Shown in pieces: positions 1 through 10,841 of a stretch of 64,000 nt of DNA. Origin of the DNA: Rachicladosporium sp. CCFEE 5018 (Eukaryota > Ascomycota > Dothideomycetes > Cladosporiales > Cladosporiaceae); assembly GCA_002077045.2 (NCBI GenBank), contig KZ111157.1:124001-188000 (forward strand), read 5' to 3'. How positions within the stretch are numbered: position 1 is the stretch's first letter; each line of letters begins with the position of its first letter. The notes below the pieces were generated by a model. That model was not told the origin of the DNA. It was given only the letters and a program-made list of their open reading frames with translations, and ran no database searches. Position numbers and translations under genes: made by a program.

Positions 1-151
1 GACCAGCGGGGCGGACCCTGCGTCTTGTGACCCAGCGGTGGGAGGAGCGATGCAGGATGCGGCGGTCGATGTGGGAGACATTCGGCTAAGAATACCGTCA
101 GACCTGTGCATTCGTACACTGGCACTGTTCAAAAGAATCAGGTAGGCTTAC

Positions 152-358
152 ATTTCCCTTCCAGTCGATAGTGCCATAGCTTATCAGGCTCAATAGAATC
201 ATCAGGCTTATGGCGCTGTAGGCCAGCAGCATTGTCGAGGCCGAGGGGATGTAAGATGCGTTGTACCATCGCTGTGGCGAAGTGGACGAGGAGGGCAGAG
301 GTGAGGCGTCGATGGAGGAAATGGAGCGCGATGCTGCGAGGGAGGAGAGGTCGGACAT
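152..358 (-). CDS. Small single-pass membrane protein, first exon (partial model)
   Basis: I do not recognise this gene. From an ATG at 358 in a good context (A at -3) the exon encodes a serine-rich N-terminus followed by one strongly hydrophobic stretch (around residues 43-60, LLAYSAISLMILLSLI), so it looks like a membrane protein. The exon ends at a consensus GTAAGC donor at 151. I could not fix the next exon. One acceptor candidate near 88-90 opens a frame that runs off the left edge of the window, but the family is unknown to me. If the donor is not used, the frame continues to a stop at 98. The upstream ATG at 502 would add a histidine-rich leader that looks non-coding. Confidence 0.35.
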
Positions 359-685
359 TGTCGCGTGGTGGTGATGCGGTGATGATATGTATTCGAAGCG
401 GTAGACTCTTCGAAGAATAAGGCGATGGCTGGCAAAAGCAATGGGAGATACAAGTGTGGAGTCGAATCTTGGTACGGAATGGTGAAGAGCTTCGAAGTGC
501 ATTCATGATAGGAAGGAGCGACCTAGCTTACCTCGCACTTACCTTCACTGTCGAGCCAAGCTTCTCACTCTGGCATGTGCGTTTTCACAGACCATGCAAG
601 CTTCTCGGTTAGCGTAACCGATAGGATCAAGTGTAGCGTCGGACGGACCTCGAGACACACCTCACATCCAACAGACATGACGATC
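359..685. other. Intergenic, no gene seen
   Basis: This stretch lies between the start of the small membrane-protein gene and the 3' end of SHMT, both on the minus strand. I see only short, overlapping frames and no repeat. Confidence 0.5.
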
Positions 686-2461
686 CTACCGCCCCTTATC
701 CCAAGGCAAAAGGAACGTCGCCACCCAATCCTCCACCTCTCTCCTCAACTCAACAACCTCCACAACCTCCTCCCCCTCCCCCACAAACTCCCTAAAAGCA
801 TTCACACTCCCCGGGTTCTTCCGTCCCTTCTTTTCCATCTCCCCCTTAGCCTTCCCGTCCAGCATCTTCGTAATATCTACAGCCCGATGCACAATATCCG
901 CCACGCGCTTGAAATCCCCCGGCTGGAAACCGCGGGTCGTCATAGCAGGTGTGCCCATTCGCAGACCGCCTGGTTTCATGGCTGAGAGGTCGCCGGGGAC
1001 GGTATTCTTGTTCGCTGCGACGCCGACAAGCTCGAGGACACGTTCTACGCGGGCGCCGTCGATGGATTTGTCTTTAAGGTCTATGAGGACGAGGTGGTTG
1101 TCCGTGCCACCGGAGACGACGTTGTAGCTTAGACCGCCGGAGCCTTTATCGTCTCCGAGACGGGCTGCGAGCGCTTTGGCATTCTCGAGGACTGCGCGCT
1201 GGTAGTCTTTGAATTCGGGTTGCTGGGCTTGGTGAAGTGCTACGGCGAGGGCTGTGATGGTGTGGTTGTGGGGCCCGCCTTGGTGGCCGGGGAAGACTGA
1301 GGAGTTTATGGGGTTCTCGAGATCGTACATCAGCTCGTTGCCCTTCTTGTCGGCTGAGCGGACACCCTTTCGGAAGAAGATCATGGCTCCGCGGGGTCCT
1401 CGGAGCGACTTGTGGGTCGTTGTGGTGACTATGTCGGAGTATTCGAAGGGTGAGGGAATGACACCGCCAGCTACGAGGCCGGAAATGTGAGCCATGTCGC
1501 TCAGGAGGTAGGCGCCGACTTTGTCCGCAATCTTGCGGAAGCGGACGTAATCGATTAGTCTGCTGTATGCACTTGTGCCTGCGATGATGATTTTAGGTCG
1601 GTAGAGTGTGGCGAGTTCCTCGAGCTTCTCGTAGTCGATGAGACCTGTCTTTTCGTCTAGTCGGTATGGAAGCGTTTCGAAGTACTTGCTGATTGCGCTG
1701 ATCTTCTTCGTCGGTGTTTGGTAGCCGTGGGAGAGGTGGCCGCCGTGTGGTAGGTCAAGCCCCGAGGAGGGTGTCAGTCAGTGTTCTCGACCTAGATGCA
1801 AGACTCCAACCTACTATAATTCGATCATGTGTGTTTAAGACGGCAGAGTACGCATAGAGATTCGCAGGGGATCCAGAGAGTGCTGTAGATCGAGGTCAGA
1901 CCTGCTCACGCTGTCCCAGTGTCCGACAACCTCACGCTGAACATTGACACCCCATTCTGTGTCCTTTACACCGAAGGTCTGTAGTGCTCGTGCTTGGCAC
2001 AATCTCTCCGCTTCGTCAATGTGCTCGTTACCGCCGTAATATCTTGCGCCGGGGTAGCCTTCCGAGTACTTGTCTTCAACATAGATCAGTGCCTGGACGT
2101 CAAGTATCCCATGTGTCTGTGCCTCGTACTCTGCATCACACTCCCTAGTGCATCCAACACAGCCTGACTCGTAAAGTTTTCGGAGGGAATGAGGTTTATG
2201 AAGTGCTTCTGTCTTCGTTTCTCCTGCGTCTTGTCAGATCGAACCGCCGCCATATGAGCCCCCTCAAATCCGCACCTTTCGTATTATGTCGTACACGGTT
2301 GGGTCTGCCTCTTTCAAATCCGCAGACAGTAAATGATGCTGAGCTTCGACCGACATGCCTCTCTTCCCACTTTCTCGTGTAGCATAGGAAACAACCGGAA
2401 GGCGACATGCTCGACATGACAATAGACGCGACGCCCTCGCCGTGGGCTGGAGGAGAGACAT
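686..2461 (-). CDS. SHM1: Serine hydroxymethyltransferase, mitochondrial-type
   Basis: PLP enzyme that interconverts serine and glycine and charges tetrahydrofolate with one-carbon units. Five exons fit in phase: 2461-2276, 2223-2130, 2073-1936, 1882-1815 and 1762-686, giving about 520 aa, the normal length. The N-terminus is rich in Arg, Ser and Ala (starting MSLLQPTARASRLL), as expected for a mitochondrial presequence. Family blocks follow in order: NLIPSENFTSQAVLDALGS, the YSEGYPGARYYGGNE block, LSGSPANLYAYSAVLNTHDR, GLDLPHGGHLSHGYQ, and the PLP-lysine block VTTTTHKSLRGPRG (Schiff-base Lys in HKS). Three introns have AG acceptors. The fourth (1763-1814) has a good GTAGGT donor and a CTGAC branch-like site but ends in CG, not AG. 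The exon boundary is forced by homology and phase, so this is a real oddity of the sequence (see findings). Identity as SHMT is certain; the mitochondrial assignment is likely. Confidence 0.95.
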
Positions 2462-2717
2462 GTTGGAGAATGTACTACCTTAGGACGTACGTGTGCATGG
2501 AAATTCGTCGGCATAGGACGGACTACTCATATGTGATGTGGCGCTGTGCCGGCTATCTTAGCCCGTCCTGATTCTGATAGCCCCAATCGGGCATTGGGTC
2601 CCCAGACACGAGATGGGCGCGCTGTAAAGTGGAGCGCGTCTCGTCGCGTCCCCCAGATGTTGCACCTTGCAAGAGAAGCCCAATGTGAGCAAAGTGTGCG
2701 TACAACACAGCCTCACC

Positions 2718-4976
2718 ATGGAGTCTCCTCCCGCAAACATCTTCTCCTCCTCCCCCGCCTTCGGCACGCCTGCCCACCCCATACTTCCCGCCAACACCTC
2801 CCGCATCGCACCCCCCGCCTTCAAACCCGCAGCCCCCTCCCACACCACTGCGCCAATCCTCCCTGTACTCCTGACCCAACAAAATCTCCGCCCCACCGCC
2901 GTGCGGACTCTCAAGAAGCACAACCTTTCACTCACAGGACCTGCCCTGCAAAGCCTTGCACTCTTCGTAGGCCGAAACTGTGGCTCCGGATGGCGGGAAG
3001 AGGGCACAGCGGAACAGGCGATCGAAGAGGTAGCTAAGCTATGGAAGAACGAGAATGGCGGCTTTCTGCTCGAGGATGGGGAGAAGCTGAAGGGAATATT
3101 GAAGGTGCTAGAGAGCTGTATGTCAGGAGGCAGGGTCGGGGTAGTGAAGACTGGGCAGGGCATGAGGCGGGAGATTAGTTTCGCGTTTGGGAATGATAGT
3201 GCCGTGGATCTTGGGGGGCGGCCTGCACTTGAGAGTCAGAAGAGCTTTGGCATCAGCGGGCTGAGTGTTGAGGATGAGGATGGCGAGGGCGAGGATGGTG
3301 CTGGGGATCCGAGGGCGTGGGTAAAGACGATCTCTGCCTTTGAGATGCCGAGACTGAGCTATGAGGTTGAAGGGAAGCATTTCGTGGCTGCGAAGAGCAA
3401 GGCTTCGATGTTTCCTGCGCCTGCAGAGAAGATCGCAGTCTTTCGCGATCGCTACAATATCATTCATCAGCGACTACTGCGTAGCGAAGCCTTCCAGATC
3501 CCGAGCTTCTCAGTCCGCGCACCTATGCTCTCGCGATCAGACACGACAACAGCACAGCAATTCTACAAACTCACACCCATCGCTAATCTGCTTGGTCGAG
3601 GCGGCACACAGCACCTCCTACTGGGCATGCTAGGCGTTGCTCCTACGGGCGGCCTCGCGTTCCACGACCTGAGCGGCAGCATAAGTCTGGACCTGCAACA
3701 CGCACAGCCGATGCAAGGCCAAGACAGCGCGTACTTTTGCCCCGGCATGATCGTGCTGATAGAAGGGCAGTACGAAGAGGATTGGGCTGGGGCGGGATCT
3801 TCCGGTCTGGGCAACACAGGAGGTGTGGGCGGGACGATTGGAGGGAGGTTCCTGGGATTCAGCATCGGTGGACCACCAGTGGAGAGGCGGAACGTGAGTC
3901 TTGGTGTAGCTTTGAAAGCTGGGGATCCTGGAGGTGGATTCGGCTGGACTGATTTCCTGGGTCTGGGATCTGATCGTGCGGTTGGCGAGAGGATGAGGAG
4001 ATTGGAGAAGAGGCTGCTGGATCCTGCGAGTCCCTCTTGTGTGAGTGAAAGTCGGAGGAAGGTGGTCGTGCTTGGGGAGGTCACACTGGATCATCCGGCT
4101 TCGCTTGCTGCGCTGCGAAAAGTGCTGCAGTCCTATGACTCTGCTGATGCCGAGCCGCCGATGTCCTTCGTGCTGAGCGGCAATTTCTCCTCCCGCGCTG
4201 CGATGGCGAATGCTGGTACAGGCTCGGTGGAGTACAAAGAGCTGTTCGACAGCCTCGCAGCAATCCTATCAGACTTCCCTCGCCTGCTGCGATCGAGTAC
4301 ATGGACCTTCGTACCCGGTGACAACGACCCTTGGGCATCGTCTTTTAGTGCTGGAGCCTCCGCGTTGATACCTCGAGAAGGTATACCAGACTTCTTCACA
4401 AACCGGATACGGCGGGCTTTTGCGGCTGCAAAGGCGGAGGTCAGTTTGGGTAGTAAGAAGGAGAGTGATGATGGCGAGGCAGTGTGGACGAGTAATCCCG
4501 CGCGCGTCAGTCTGTTTGGCCCAGCGCATGAAGTCGTCGTGTTCAGAGATGATCTTGCGTCGAGGTTCCGCCGGACAGCGATACGAGTTGGTGAAGCGAC
4601 AAAGACTCGGACTGATACACCAGTAGAGCTTGAGGTTGACATGACTGACGCTGCTGCTACAATCGAAGGCGCTGAATGCCAGGACACCGCTATGTCGGAC
4701 ACCCAGCAACCCACCTTCACGGATCCTCCGTCCCTCGTCGCAGCGAAGAAGCTCATCCTCTCGCTACTCCCGCAATCTACAATTTCTCCCTTTCCTATGG
4801 CCATAAGACCGACCCATTGGTCATACACTTCTGCAATGTCGCTCTATCCGCTGCCGCATACACTTGTGCTGGTGGATACCGAGAGTGAGCCCTTCGCGCT
4901 GACGTTCGAGGGGTGTCATGTGCTGAATCCGGGGCGGTTGGTGACAGGGAGCGGAAAGAGGAAAGTGGTGAAGTAG
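2718..4976 (+). CDS. DPB2: DNA polymerase epsilon subunit B (Dpb2)
   Basis: Second subunit of the leading-strand replicative polymerase. It links Pol2 to the CMG helicase and GINS in the nucleus. A single exon encodes 752 aa, with the usual layout: a helical N-terminal domain (about 1-130), a linker, an OB-like region (from about residue 250, FRDRYNIIHQRLLR), then the inactivated calcineurin-type phosphoesterase domain (VVVLGEVTLDHP, MSFVLSGNFSS, FVPGDNDPW, SNPARVSLFG) and the C-terminal block with PLPHTLVLVDTES. I chose the ATG at 2718 because it sits in CACCATGG and begins with a typical MESPPANIF-like start; the frame stays open to 2667. It lies 256 bp from the divergently transcribed SHMT gene. 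Another replisome gene, Sld5, is in the same window, but not adjacent. Confidence 0.93.
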   Translation: MESPPANIFSSSPAFGTPAHPILPANTSRIAPPAFKPAAPSHTTAPILPVLLTQQNLRPTAVRTLKKHNLSLTGPALQSLALFVGRNCGSGWREEGTAEQAIEEVAKLWKNENGGFLLEDGEKLKGILKVLESCMSGGRVGVVKTGQGMRREISFAFGNDSAVDLGGRPALESQKSFGISGLSVEDEDGEGEDGAGDPRAWVKTISAFEMPRLSYEVEGKHFVAAKSKASMFPAPAEKIAVFRDRYNIIHQRLLRSEAFQIPSFSVRAPMLSRSDTTTAQQFYKLTPIANLLGRGGTQHLLLGMLGVAPTGGLAFHDLSGSISLDLQHAQPMQGQDSAYFCPGMIVLIEGQYEEDWAGAGSSGLGNTGGVGGTIGGRFLGFSIGGPPVERRNVSLGVALKAGDPGGGFGWTDFLGLGSDRAVGERMRRLEKRLLDPASPSCVSESRRKVVVLGEVTLDHPASLAALRKVLQSYDSADAEPPMSFVLSGNFSSRAAMANAGTGSVEYKELFDSLAAILSDFPRLLRSSTWTFVPGDNDPWASSFSAGASALIPREGIPDFFTNRIRRAFAAAKAEVSLGSKKESDDGEAVWTSNPARVSLFGPAHEVVVFRDDLASRFRRTAIRVGEATKTRTDTPVELEVDMTDAAATIEGAECQDTAMSDTQQPTFTDPPSLVAAKKLILSLLPQSTISPFPMAIRPTHWSYTSAMSLYPLPHTLVLVDTESEPFALTFEGCHVLNPGRLVTGSGKRKVVK

Positions 4977-5098
4977 GGAGAGTATGATTGCTGGACGAGG
5001 AGGGGCGTGATTAAGGAGGACTTCGTGGGGTAGTCTCACATCAATGCCCTCCGCTCGCCACTCTCTCTGCTCCCGCAAGGCCTCGTGCTTGTCAGCGC

Positions 5099-5902
5099 TC
5101 ATTTTCGGAGTATCAGGTCGGTCACCTGATCCTCGATTCCCTCGACCTCCTCGTCTAGGAGCCGTCTCTTCCTCTCGTACAGGTCAACCTTGGTCTCGCG
5201 TACTGCGCGAGCGTATCTTAATCGCCCCTCAGCCTGCGTTAGCTGGTGCTGCAGATCTGCAATGTCGCATTCAATTACTACAGTAGAGCGGTCGTGGCAC
5301 GCGAGAGCGGCTTCGTGCGTGCGATCCAGGTCTCTCACGTCGGAACTCACGTGGTTGAAGGCGTGAACGATGTGTGCCGGGATCGTGACGCCACCTTCCG
5401 GAGTAAGGGCAGGGGAACGGCGATCGAGTTCGGCCTCTCACAACGCCGTCGCTGCCTCTCTCTCGTCAAGCGCTCTTTCCATGCGATCGAGCTCTGACGC
5501 GCGACAATCCCAGTCTGCGGCCTGACGCACGTCGCCTGCACCAAAAGCTGGCGCCCTTTGCTCAGGCTCGAGCCCCAACTGCTGGGAAGCTGCGACATCG
5601 TGAGAGTCGAGCGCCGGTGTCTGGGAGACTTGATGCTGACCAAGAGGGGAGCCTGGGCGACTCTGCTTCGCATCCACGGTGGAGTGAGTGCCGGGCGTCA
5701 TTATACTTGCGCCAGACTCGGGCGTGTTGGAGCGAGAAGACCATACCTGATACTCGTTAGTATGCGCTGCTGCTGAGCGGGCGCCAGTAGTCACTGCACT
5801 TACCTCCATCTCACCAAGTGCGCCGGCATCTTCGATCTCGAGCTTCATGCTAGGTCTGTCATCCTCGATTGTCGGTCTCAAGGCAGGGTCGGTACGCGCC
5901 AT
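5099..5902 (-). CDS. Coiled-coil protein, copy A, with an in-frame TGA (possible pseudogene)
   Basis: I do not recognise the family. From the ATG at 5902 a low-complexity N-terminus leads into a charged, heptad-rich C-terminal half (ASELDRMERALDEREAAT, then THEAALACHDR and DIADLQHQLTQAEGRLRYAR). A 57-nt intron (5747-5803; GTAAGT donor, ACTAAC branch site, CAG acceptor) is a multiple of three, so the frame is open through it. A TGA at 5438-5440 interrupts the frame and the same frame continues to 5099. A second intron starting at the GTGAGA that overlaps this stop and ending at a poor GAG acceptor would restore the phase, so a nonsense mutation is likely but not proven. The C-terminal part resembles copy B at 9715-10841 (VRDL..HDAALA.HD, IADL, LRLYRE), which also carries lesions. 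Confidence 0.5.
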
Positions 5903-6468
5903 TGCGGAGAGAGCCGAGAAGTTCCCTGCTTCACACTGTTGGTACGCAAGGTGTTTCTACAAGTCACAGCTAGTAGCTCTAGCAGGTATCGAATCCACCT
6001 GTTGGTGAGGTGATTGTTTAAGACCGGGGGCCAGTCTGCTGTCTGTGGCGACGTAGCTGCGTATACAGGTCCGTCGTGCTCGCCGTGCAGGAGTTGGTGT
6101 GCAAGTGAAGACTCGTCTGATGTCACAATTGTACTATGCACCTGTGTAGGGTCGTGAATCCGAAAAGGGACGTATGTGGAAGGCCCGAGATCATACTCAG
6201 TCGGGCAAGCACGACCCAGAGGGAGGTGGGAGACTGAGCGTGGCGAAGAGTTTAGGAAGATGAGTACACTTCTTGAACTATTGCAGAGGTGTGCGATGAT
6301 GGTGGAAGATACTCACTGAGTGAGTCGTACTGTTGAGCTCCTACCTATGCCCTTACCGTCTTCAGAAGTCGCAATAATTGTCGCATCCAATGTAACCGCT
6401 GTCAGCTACACTTCGATCTACATCTATCCTCCCCTCCTGCGCCTATTGCCCTTGTCAGTCTCATGCTC
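5903..6468. other. Intergenic, no gene seen
   Basis: This is the 5' flank of coiled-coil copy A and the 3' flank of the serine-rich hypothetical gene. Overlapping short frames (for example minus 5878-6141) show no coding character. No repeat or RNA gene was recognised. Confidence 0.45.
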
Positions 6469-7695
6469 TTACCAGGCAACATCCTCAGCGACAAATGGCA
6501 CATACCCATCCCAACCTCCATCCTGAACCTCCGGCTCGGCGTCGGGCTCAGTCCAATCCCCTCCGTGCCTCATCGGCTCCGTCATCCAGCCTGTCCGCTC
6601 TCCGTCACCGTCCTCCTTCAGTCTACGAAAAAGGGTAGCGATCTCGTCCAGATCTGCAAGGTTGAGACCCGGCCACTTATGCTCCTTGACCCACACTATG
6701 ACCTCCTTGGCATTCGCTTGCACGAAGCTTTTCAGGAACTTGAACCCTCCCACTGTGTCTTCGTCTACATGGTACTTGCCGCTGAGCGAAAAGTCGAATT
6801 CCTCCAGGGACTCGTTCATCTCGAAGTCGAGATTCAGATTTGCCAGGTGGCGGAAGGGTGTACAGATGTCGAGACGGATGTGATGGAAGCGAAGGATTTT
6901 GCTTAGGATGCTGTCAATGAACCTTCGTGCGGTGGGCGCGAGTATGAGCTTCCCAGTGTCCTCAGCGCGGCGATCAGTGTAGTAACCTTGGAAGTTCCTG
7001 GGCACGGACCAATGTGATGCCCTGGAGGGTCTCGAGGGATCGAAGTTGATCCACACCTTAACTGTGAAGGTCGTCCGGGAGAGGTAGGCGGCGAGGAAGT
7101 TCTCCACGTATGAAGAATGCGCGTTAGGGAACAGCGAGAGAACCTTCTTGATATCGTCGCCAGAGAATTGTGAGAGTGGAACTGTAGTCTCGGGAAGGTA
7201 GTCGCAGTAATTGAGGTAATTGCAGAAAGGCGGGACCTCGGCCTCTGAGTCCGAACTCTCATCGTGCTCTGTATTGTTGTGCTGATCGGAGGATACGTGA
7301 TCGCTGGAGGCTAGAGCGCTCGGCGAAAGTCCGCAGCTCGGTGACGAAGGCGATGTATCCAAGGGTGAAGGCGATGCGGTTGACTCATGAGCGAGGGTGC
7401 TCGAGCTGTTGTCGTCATGGGCTGGGAGTCCTACCCCGCCGCCCCCGAGCCCGTTGCTTGTGGCGATCGAGGTCGAAGTAGAATACCTTTGCGAGGACGC
7501 TATCATCGTGCCTTCCGAAGATAATGCGTAATGCATCTCCGCCACCTCTACAGCCTGAGGCGCTGCATCTGGTAGTACTTCTGAGATCGGCGTCATGTCG
7601 TCCATCGTCACGTCCGCAGGCTGGAGTGAGGCTTCTTCAGTGTCTTTGCTGATCTCGTGGAAGAAGCGCTTGCGCCCGGCGCGGCTAGGAGGCAT
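6469..7695 (-). CDS. Hypothetical protein with basic N-terminus and long serine-rich region
   Basis: A single open frame of 408 aa that I do not recognise. It starts with a small basic patch (RAGRKRFF) that could act in nuclear import. Residues about 60-150 are a Ser/Asp/Pro-rich disordered region. The C-terminal 240 residues are folded-looking and rich in aromatic residues (FCNYLNYCDYLPETT, NAHSSYVENFLAAYL, FTVKVWINFDPSRPS, FRHLANLNLDFEMNESLEEFDFSL), ending in tryptophan-rich acidic sequence. Codon usage and the lack of internal stops support a real gene. It lies between the two coiled-coil copies on the same strand. I infer no function. Confidence 0.7.
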   Translation of the reverse strand: MPPSRAGRKRFFHEISKDTEEASLQPADVTMDDMTPISEVLPDAAPQAVEVAEMHYALSSEGTMIASSQRYSTSTSIATSNGLGGGGVGLPAHDDNSSSTLAHESTASPSPLDTSPSSPSCGLSPSALASSDHVSSDQHNNTEHDESSDSEAEVPPFCNYLNYCDYLPETTVPLSQFSGDDIKKVLSLFPNAHSSYVENFLAAYLSRTTFTVKVWINFDPSRPSRASHWSVPRNFQGYYTDRRAEDTGKLILAPTARRFIDSILSKILRFHHIRLDICTPFRHLANLNLDFEMNESLEEFDFSLSGKYHVDEDTVGGFKFLKSFVQANAKEVIVWVKEHKWPGLNLADLDEIATLFRRLKEDGDGERTGWMTEPMRHGGDWTEPDAEPEVQDGGWDGYVPFVAEDVAW

Positions 7696-8565
7696 GTTTG
7701 TCGTCCATGCGAGATGTCTTGAGTGTGTGAGGTTGCGACGGGAGGTGTCAGGTCGGGGGCGTTTGTCTCAGCACATTAGATTGCATGACGCAGTGCGGGC
7801 GTTTGTAATGCTCAGGATAGATTTTATTCACTTGCTGCGGTGTGCTGTGGACGTGAAGTGGGCAGGATGCGGTGGTGAAGAAGTGAAGTGAACAGCATGC
7901 AGATGTAGGCATCAGGAAGTACATACATTACAAGTGAGGTACTCATACCGTGTGTGTCCATCACCGCGAGATTATGCGCTGCCACTGAGCTCCATGATCT
8001 TGTAATCTCGTCGTCGCTGTCCCGCTCCAGCCTTGCGCAGTTCGCTGTCCACTGACAAACAACCCCTACACCCCGTACACGACAGCTAGAGTATCTTGAC
8101 ATGTGTCCGTCGCTCGCAGCACTAAATGAGCTTGAGTATGTCTTGGTAGTGCTCATCTGTCGTTGTGGTCTTTGACTCCACCTCATCTCTTCAAGTGCTT
8201 CCGCCGCAAGCCCTCCCACCGCTTTGCTGTCGCTGGTGCTGCGCCATTCGGTACCAGTGAGGTCGTCAAACACGTCTCTTCTCCAGGCCGCTGCGCAGTG
8301 CAACGAAAAACTGATGAAAAAGGTGTTTGTGTTGCCAAAAATTCCCTGCCGACACGAAGCCAACAGGAGCAGTCAGTTGATAGTTTTCTGCGAAGAAGTC
8401 AGCGATGATCAGGGCGATTAGGACAGGGAATGTACGCACCAACTAGCAAAATTGTGGCATCAGACGAGTCTTCACTTGCACACAAAACGCCCTAGCACTA
8501 GGATAAAGAAAGAAAGGCCAGGTTGAGTGCAAGAAGGAATTACTGAAGTAGTCCAGCGGCGTCGA
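7696..8565. other. Intergenic, no gene seen
   Basis: About 870 bp upstream of the serine-rich gene. Frames on both strands are short and mutually overlapping. I see no convincing exon, tRNA or repeat. Confidence 0.45.
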
Positions 8566-9276
8566 CTAGCGTGCCAAGGCCGGCGACGGTGACTCGATAT
8601 GCGGGGCATAAGCGAGATTATGTGAAGCCTGAGGCATGACAACAGTGTGATGACCAAAGAGGTCTTGGAGGTGTCGGGCGTTCCAGGTTGTCACCCAAGT
8701 CCGTGCTCGACGAAACGTCGACTTCAAGTCTTTCTGTTCCATTAAAAGGCGACCATCCAGCCTCCGACAGACAACGATGAGCATGATGTAGTCCTTCCCG
8801 GAGTAGAGTGCAAAGTCCTTGTGATCGTAGTTTCCGCCTAAAGTCTGCGCTGTGTCACGACGGCAGAATACTGCTGCCTGGCATTGTGCCACAAACGTAT
8901 GCAGTGCCACCACGGGCATCGATATACCGCAGCATGAGTCGAGACGTCGAGCGAATAGCACAGTTCTGTATGGACTCCTGAACCCGTAGGCTTTGGAGTG
9001 GCGCAAGGACGACAGGAACCTCCATCGATGCTACCATACCTCCGCGCGGCTACATTTGTTCAAGCACGTGTCGCCGGGCCTGTGAAGCGCATCTGATCCA
9101 AGGCTCCGACGTCGAACGCGGCATTCAGTAGTCCGAGAAGTCCTTGGAATACCTGCCTGTGACCAGATGACGTCCCAAGAACCCCCAGGGACTACACGCA
9201 ACTCGTCCGGACCTGCAGGATTCCCCAGCGACGCGATTTGAAGCCAGGTGCAGCCAACGTGCGTATCATCGAGCAC
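8566..9276 (-). other. Possible decayed or spurious coding region
   Basis: Three overlapping minus frames (9276-9031, 9037-8855, 9006-8566) each look weakly coding and follow one another, with frame changes between them. The last one contains HKDFALYSGKDYIMLIVV and a basic, tryptophan-containing stretch. This could be a gene broken by indels or chance frames in GC-rich DNA. I could not find splice sites that join them, and I recognise no domain. Confidence 0.2.
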
Positions 9277-9714
9277 GCTATCTTCGTAGCATTAATCACG
9301 ACTGTCGGTCCGAAGTTCTGCTCCACTCACAGTGCCTGGGAAGGTAATACGAAATGAAAGGTCGAAAACCGGTACATTTGTGAACCCCTTCCATGTCTGG
9401 TTCACTCAAATACTCACTTTAGATCGCACTATCCTCATGATACATGCCCCTTGCGCTCATATGGCGTGTTCGACATATGTGGTAGGGAGCGAAGTCGCGT
9501 CAGGATATCTTGGCATTGCTCCTGACCGCCTCAGGCCTCCAAACGACCGTACTACATGTTACGACCACAGCCCACTGCGGACTGGCTTCCGGAGTGGATG
9601 TGTAGATTCGATATGGAGCTAACTACAGACCAGCGGTGACTACAAGCTAAGTTATCGTGGCATTCTCGCTTCTCCTTTGTGTCCCGCTGACCTCGCAATA
9701 CACTCTATCCCTAG
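9277..9714. other. Intergenic, no gene seen
   Basis: This lies downstream of coiled-coil copy B. Nothing is recognised on either strand. Confidence 0.45.
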
Positions 9715-10841
9715 CTACTGCTCCATGACCACTTCCATTACTGCGTCCTTCTCACGCTGCACCTCTGCGACAAGAGTCTCTTTGGCAGCTTTGTACCGCT
9801 CCACGGTTCCCCCACGCTCCTCGCGATATAGTCTCAACCTTGATTCGAGATCTGCAATCTCGGTGTCATGAACGGCAAGAGCGGCGTCATGCGCGGTCTT
9901 GAGATCCCTGACCTCCTTCTGGGCAGTTCTGAGGGACTGAAGCTGCTCTGCCGTCAGAAGCATGCCAGCATTGACTACTTCCGACCGCCGTGTAAGCTCT
10001 GCTTGGTCCTCCGTCAACTTCGCCTGAGTGCGTATCAGCAGCTCTCGGCTTTCTGCGCCACCTCTGCTGCCTTTCGAGTCAATTCTGCTTTCTGCTTTAG
10101 CACAACTGCTTCCCTGTTGATCAACTCCGCTTCATTCCGCGAAATTTCGGTCGCGTCCTCATCAGTTCCGGCCTCTCTTCGCGTCACCTCTGCTTCCTTC
10201 CTCGCTAACTCTGCTTCCCTCTACCTAACAGCTTTCTTCTCCTGCTTCGCCGCTGCTTCATTCCGCGCCAGCTGAGACTCCCTATTCGCCAGCTCCGCCA
10301 GCGTCTCTCTCGCTTTCATTTCCTTTTGCATCACCTTGACCTCCCTGAGCGTCAAGTCAGCCTCCCTAAGCGCTGATATTGCCCACAGACGTGATGAAGA
10401 GATGTTGGGTGCCGCAGCCCGTGGTGATGTACCCACTTTGCGATCAGAAAGGCGAGCGAATTTCGAGGGAGGCGAGTCTTCTTCAGCAGATAGTGTTCGA
10501 CTTCTGACACTACCAGCCCGCAAAGTTGAAGGGGCACTGTTGCACGGCGAGGACCTGGATTCACCTCTCTGATACGAACTCGTGGTGACGACAGCAGCCC
10601 CTTTGTCATGCGAGGAAGCTGCAACCGACTTTGCACTGCCAGGGATTGGTCTGATGGATCCCGTGACGGATTCTCTGGAAATGTGAGATCTCGCTGTAGA
10701 TGTGCTAGACGCTGATGCAGACGACGTAGTTCTGCTCGCAGGATCTCGGGTGCTCGAACCTCGTAGCTGCGAAGTGGTCGGAACGGTGGCTCGCTGGAGC
10801 GCGGATCTTCCAGGAAGCGAAGGCATCGTATCGTTGGCCAT
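9715..10841 (-). pseudogene. Coiled-coil protein, copy B, disrupted by TAG and a frameshift
   Basis: From the ATG at 10841, a Ser/Thr/Ala-rich disordered region of about 130 residues (many ASSTST and SRES motifs) is followed by a long charged coiled coil with repeated AELARKEAEV/ TRREAE-like units. The frame is cut by TAG at 10221-10223 (AGG TAG AGG) and resumes at once with REAELARKEAEV. It is cut again near 10036-10047, where a one-base shift is needed to continue into LLIRTQAKLTEDQAELTRR and the tail ending at 9715. No intron I tried fixes both lesions in phase. The tail resembles copy A at 5099-5902. I call it a pseudogene or a badly sequenced gene. It lies on the same strand as copy A, about 4 kb away, so a local duplication is likely. 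Confidence 0.55.
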
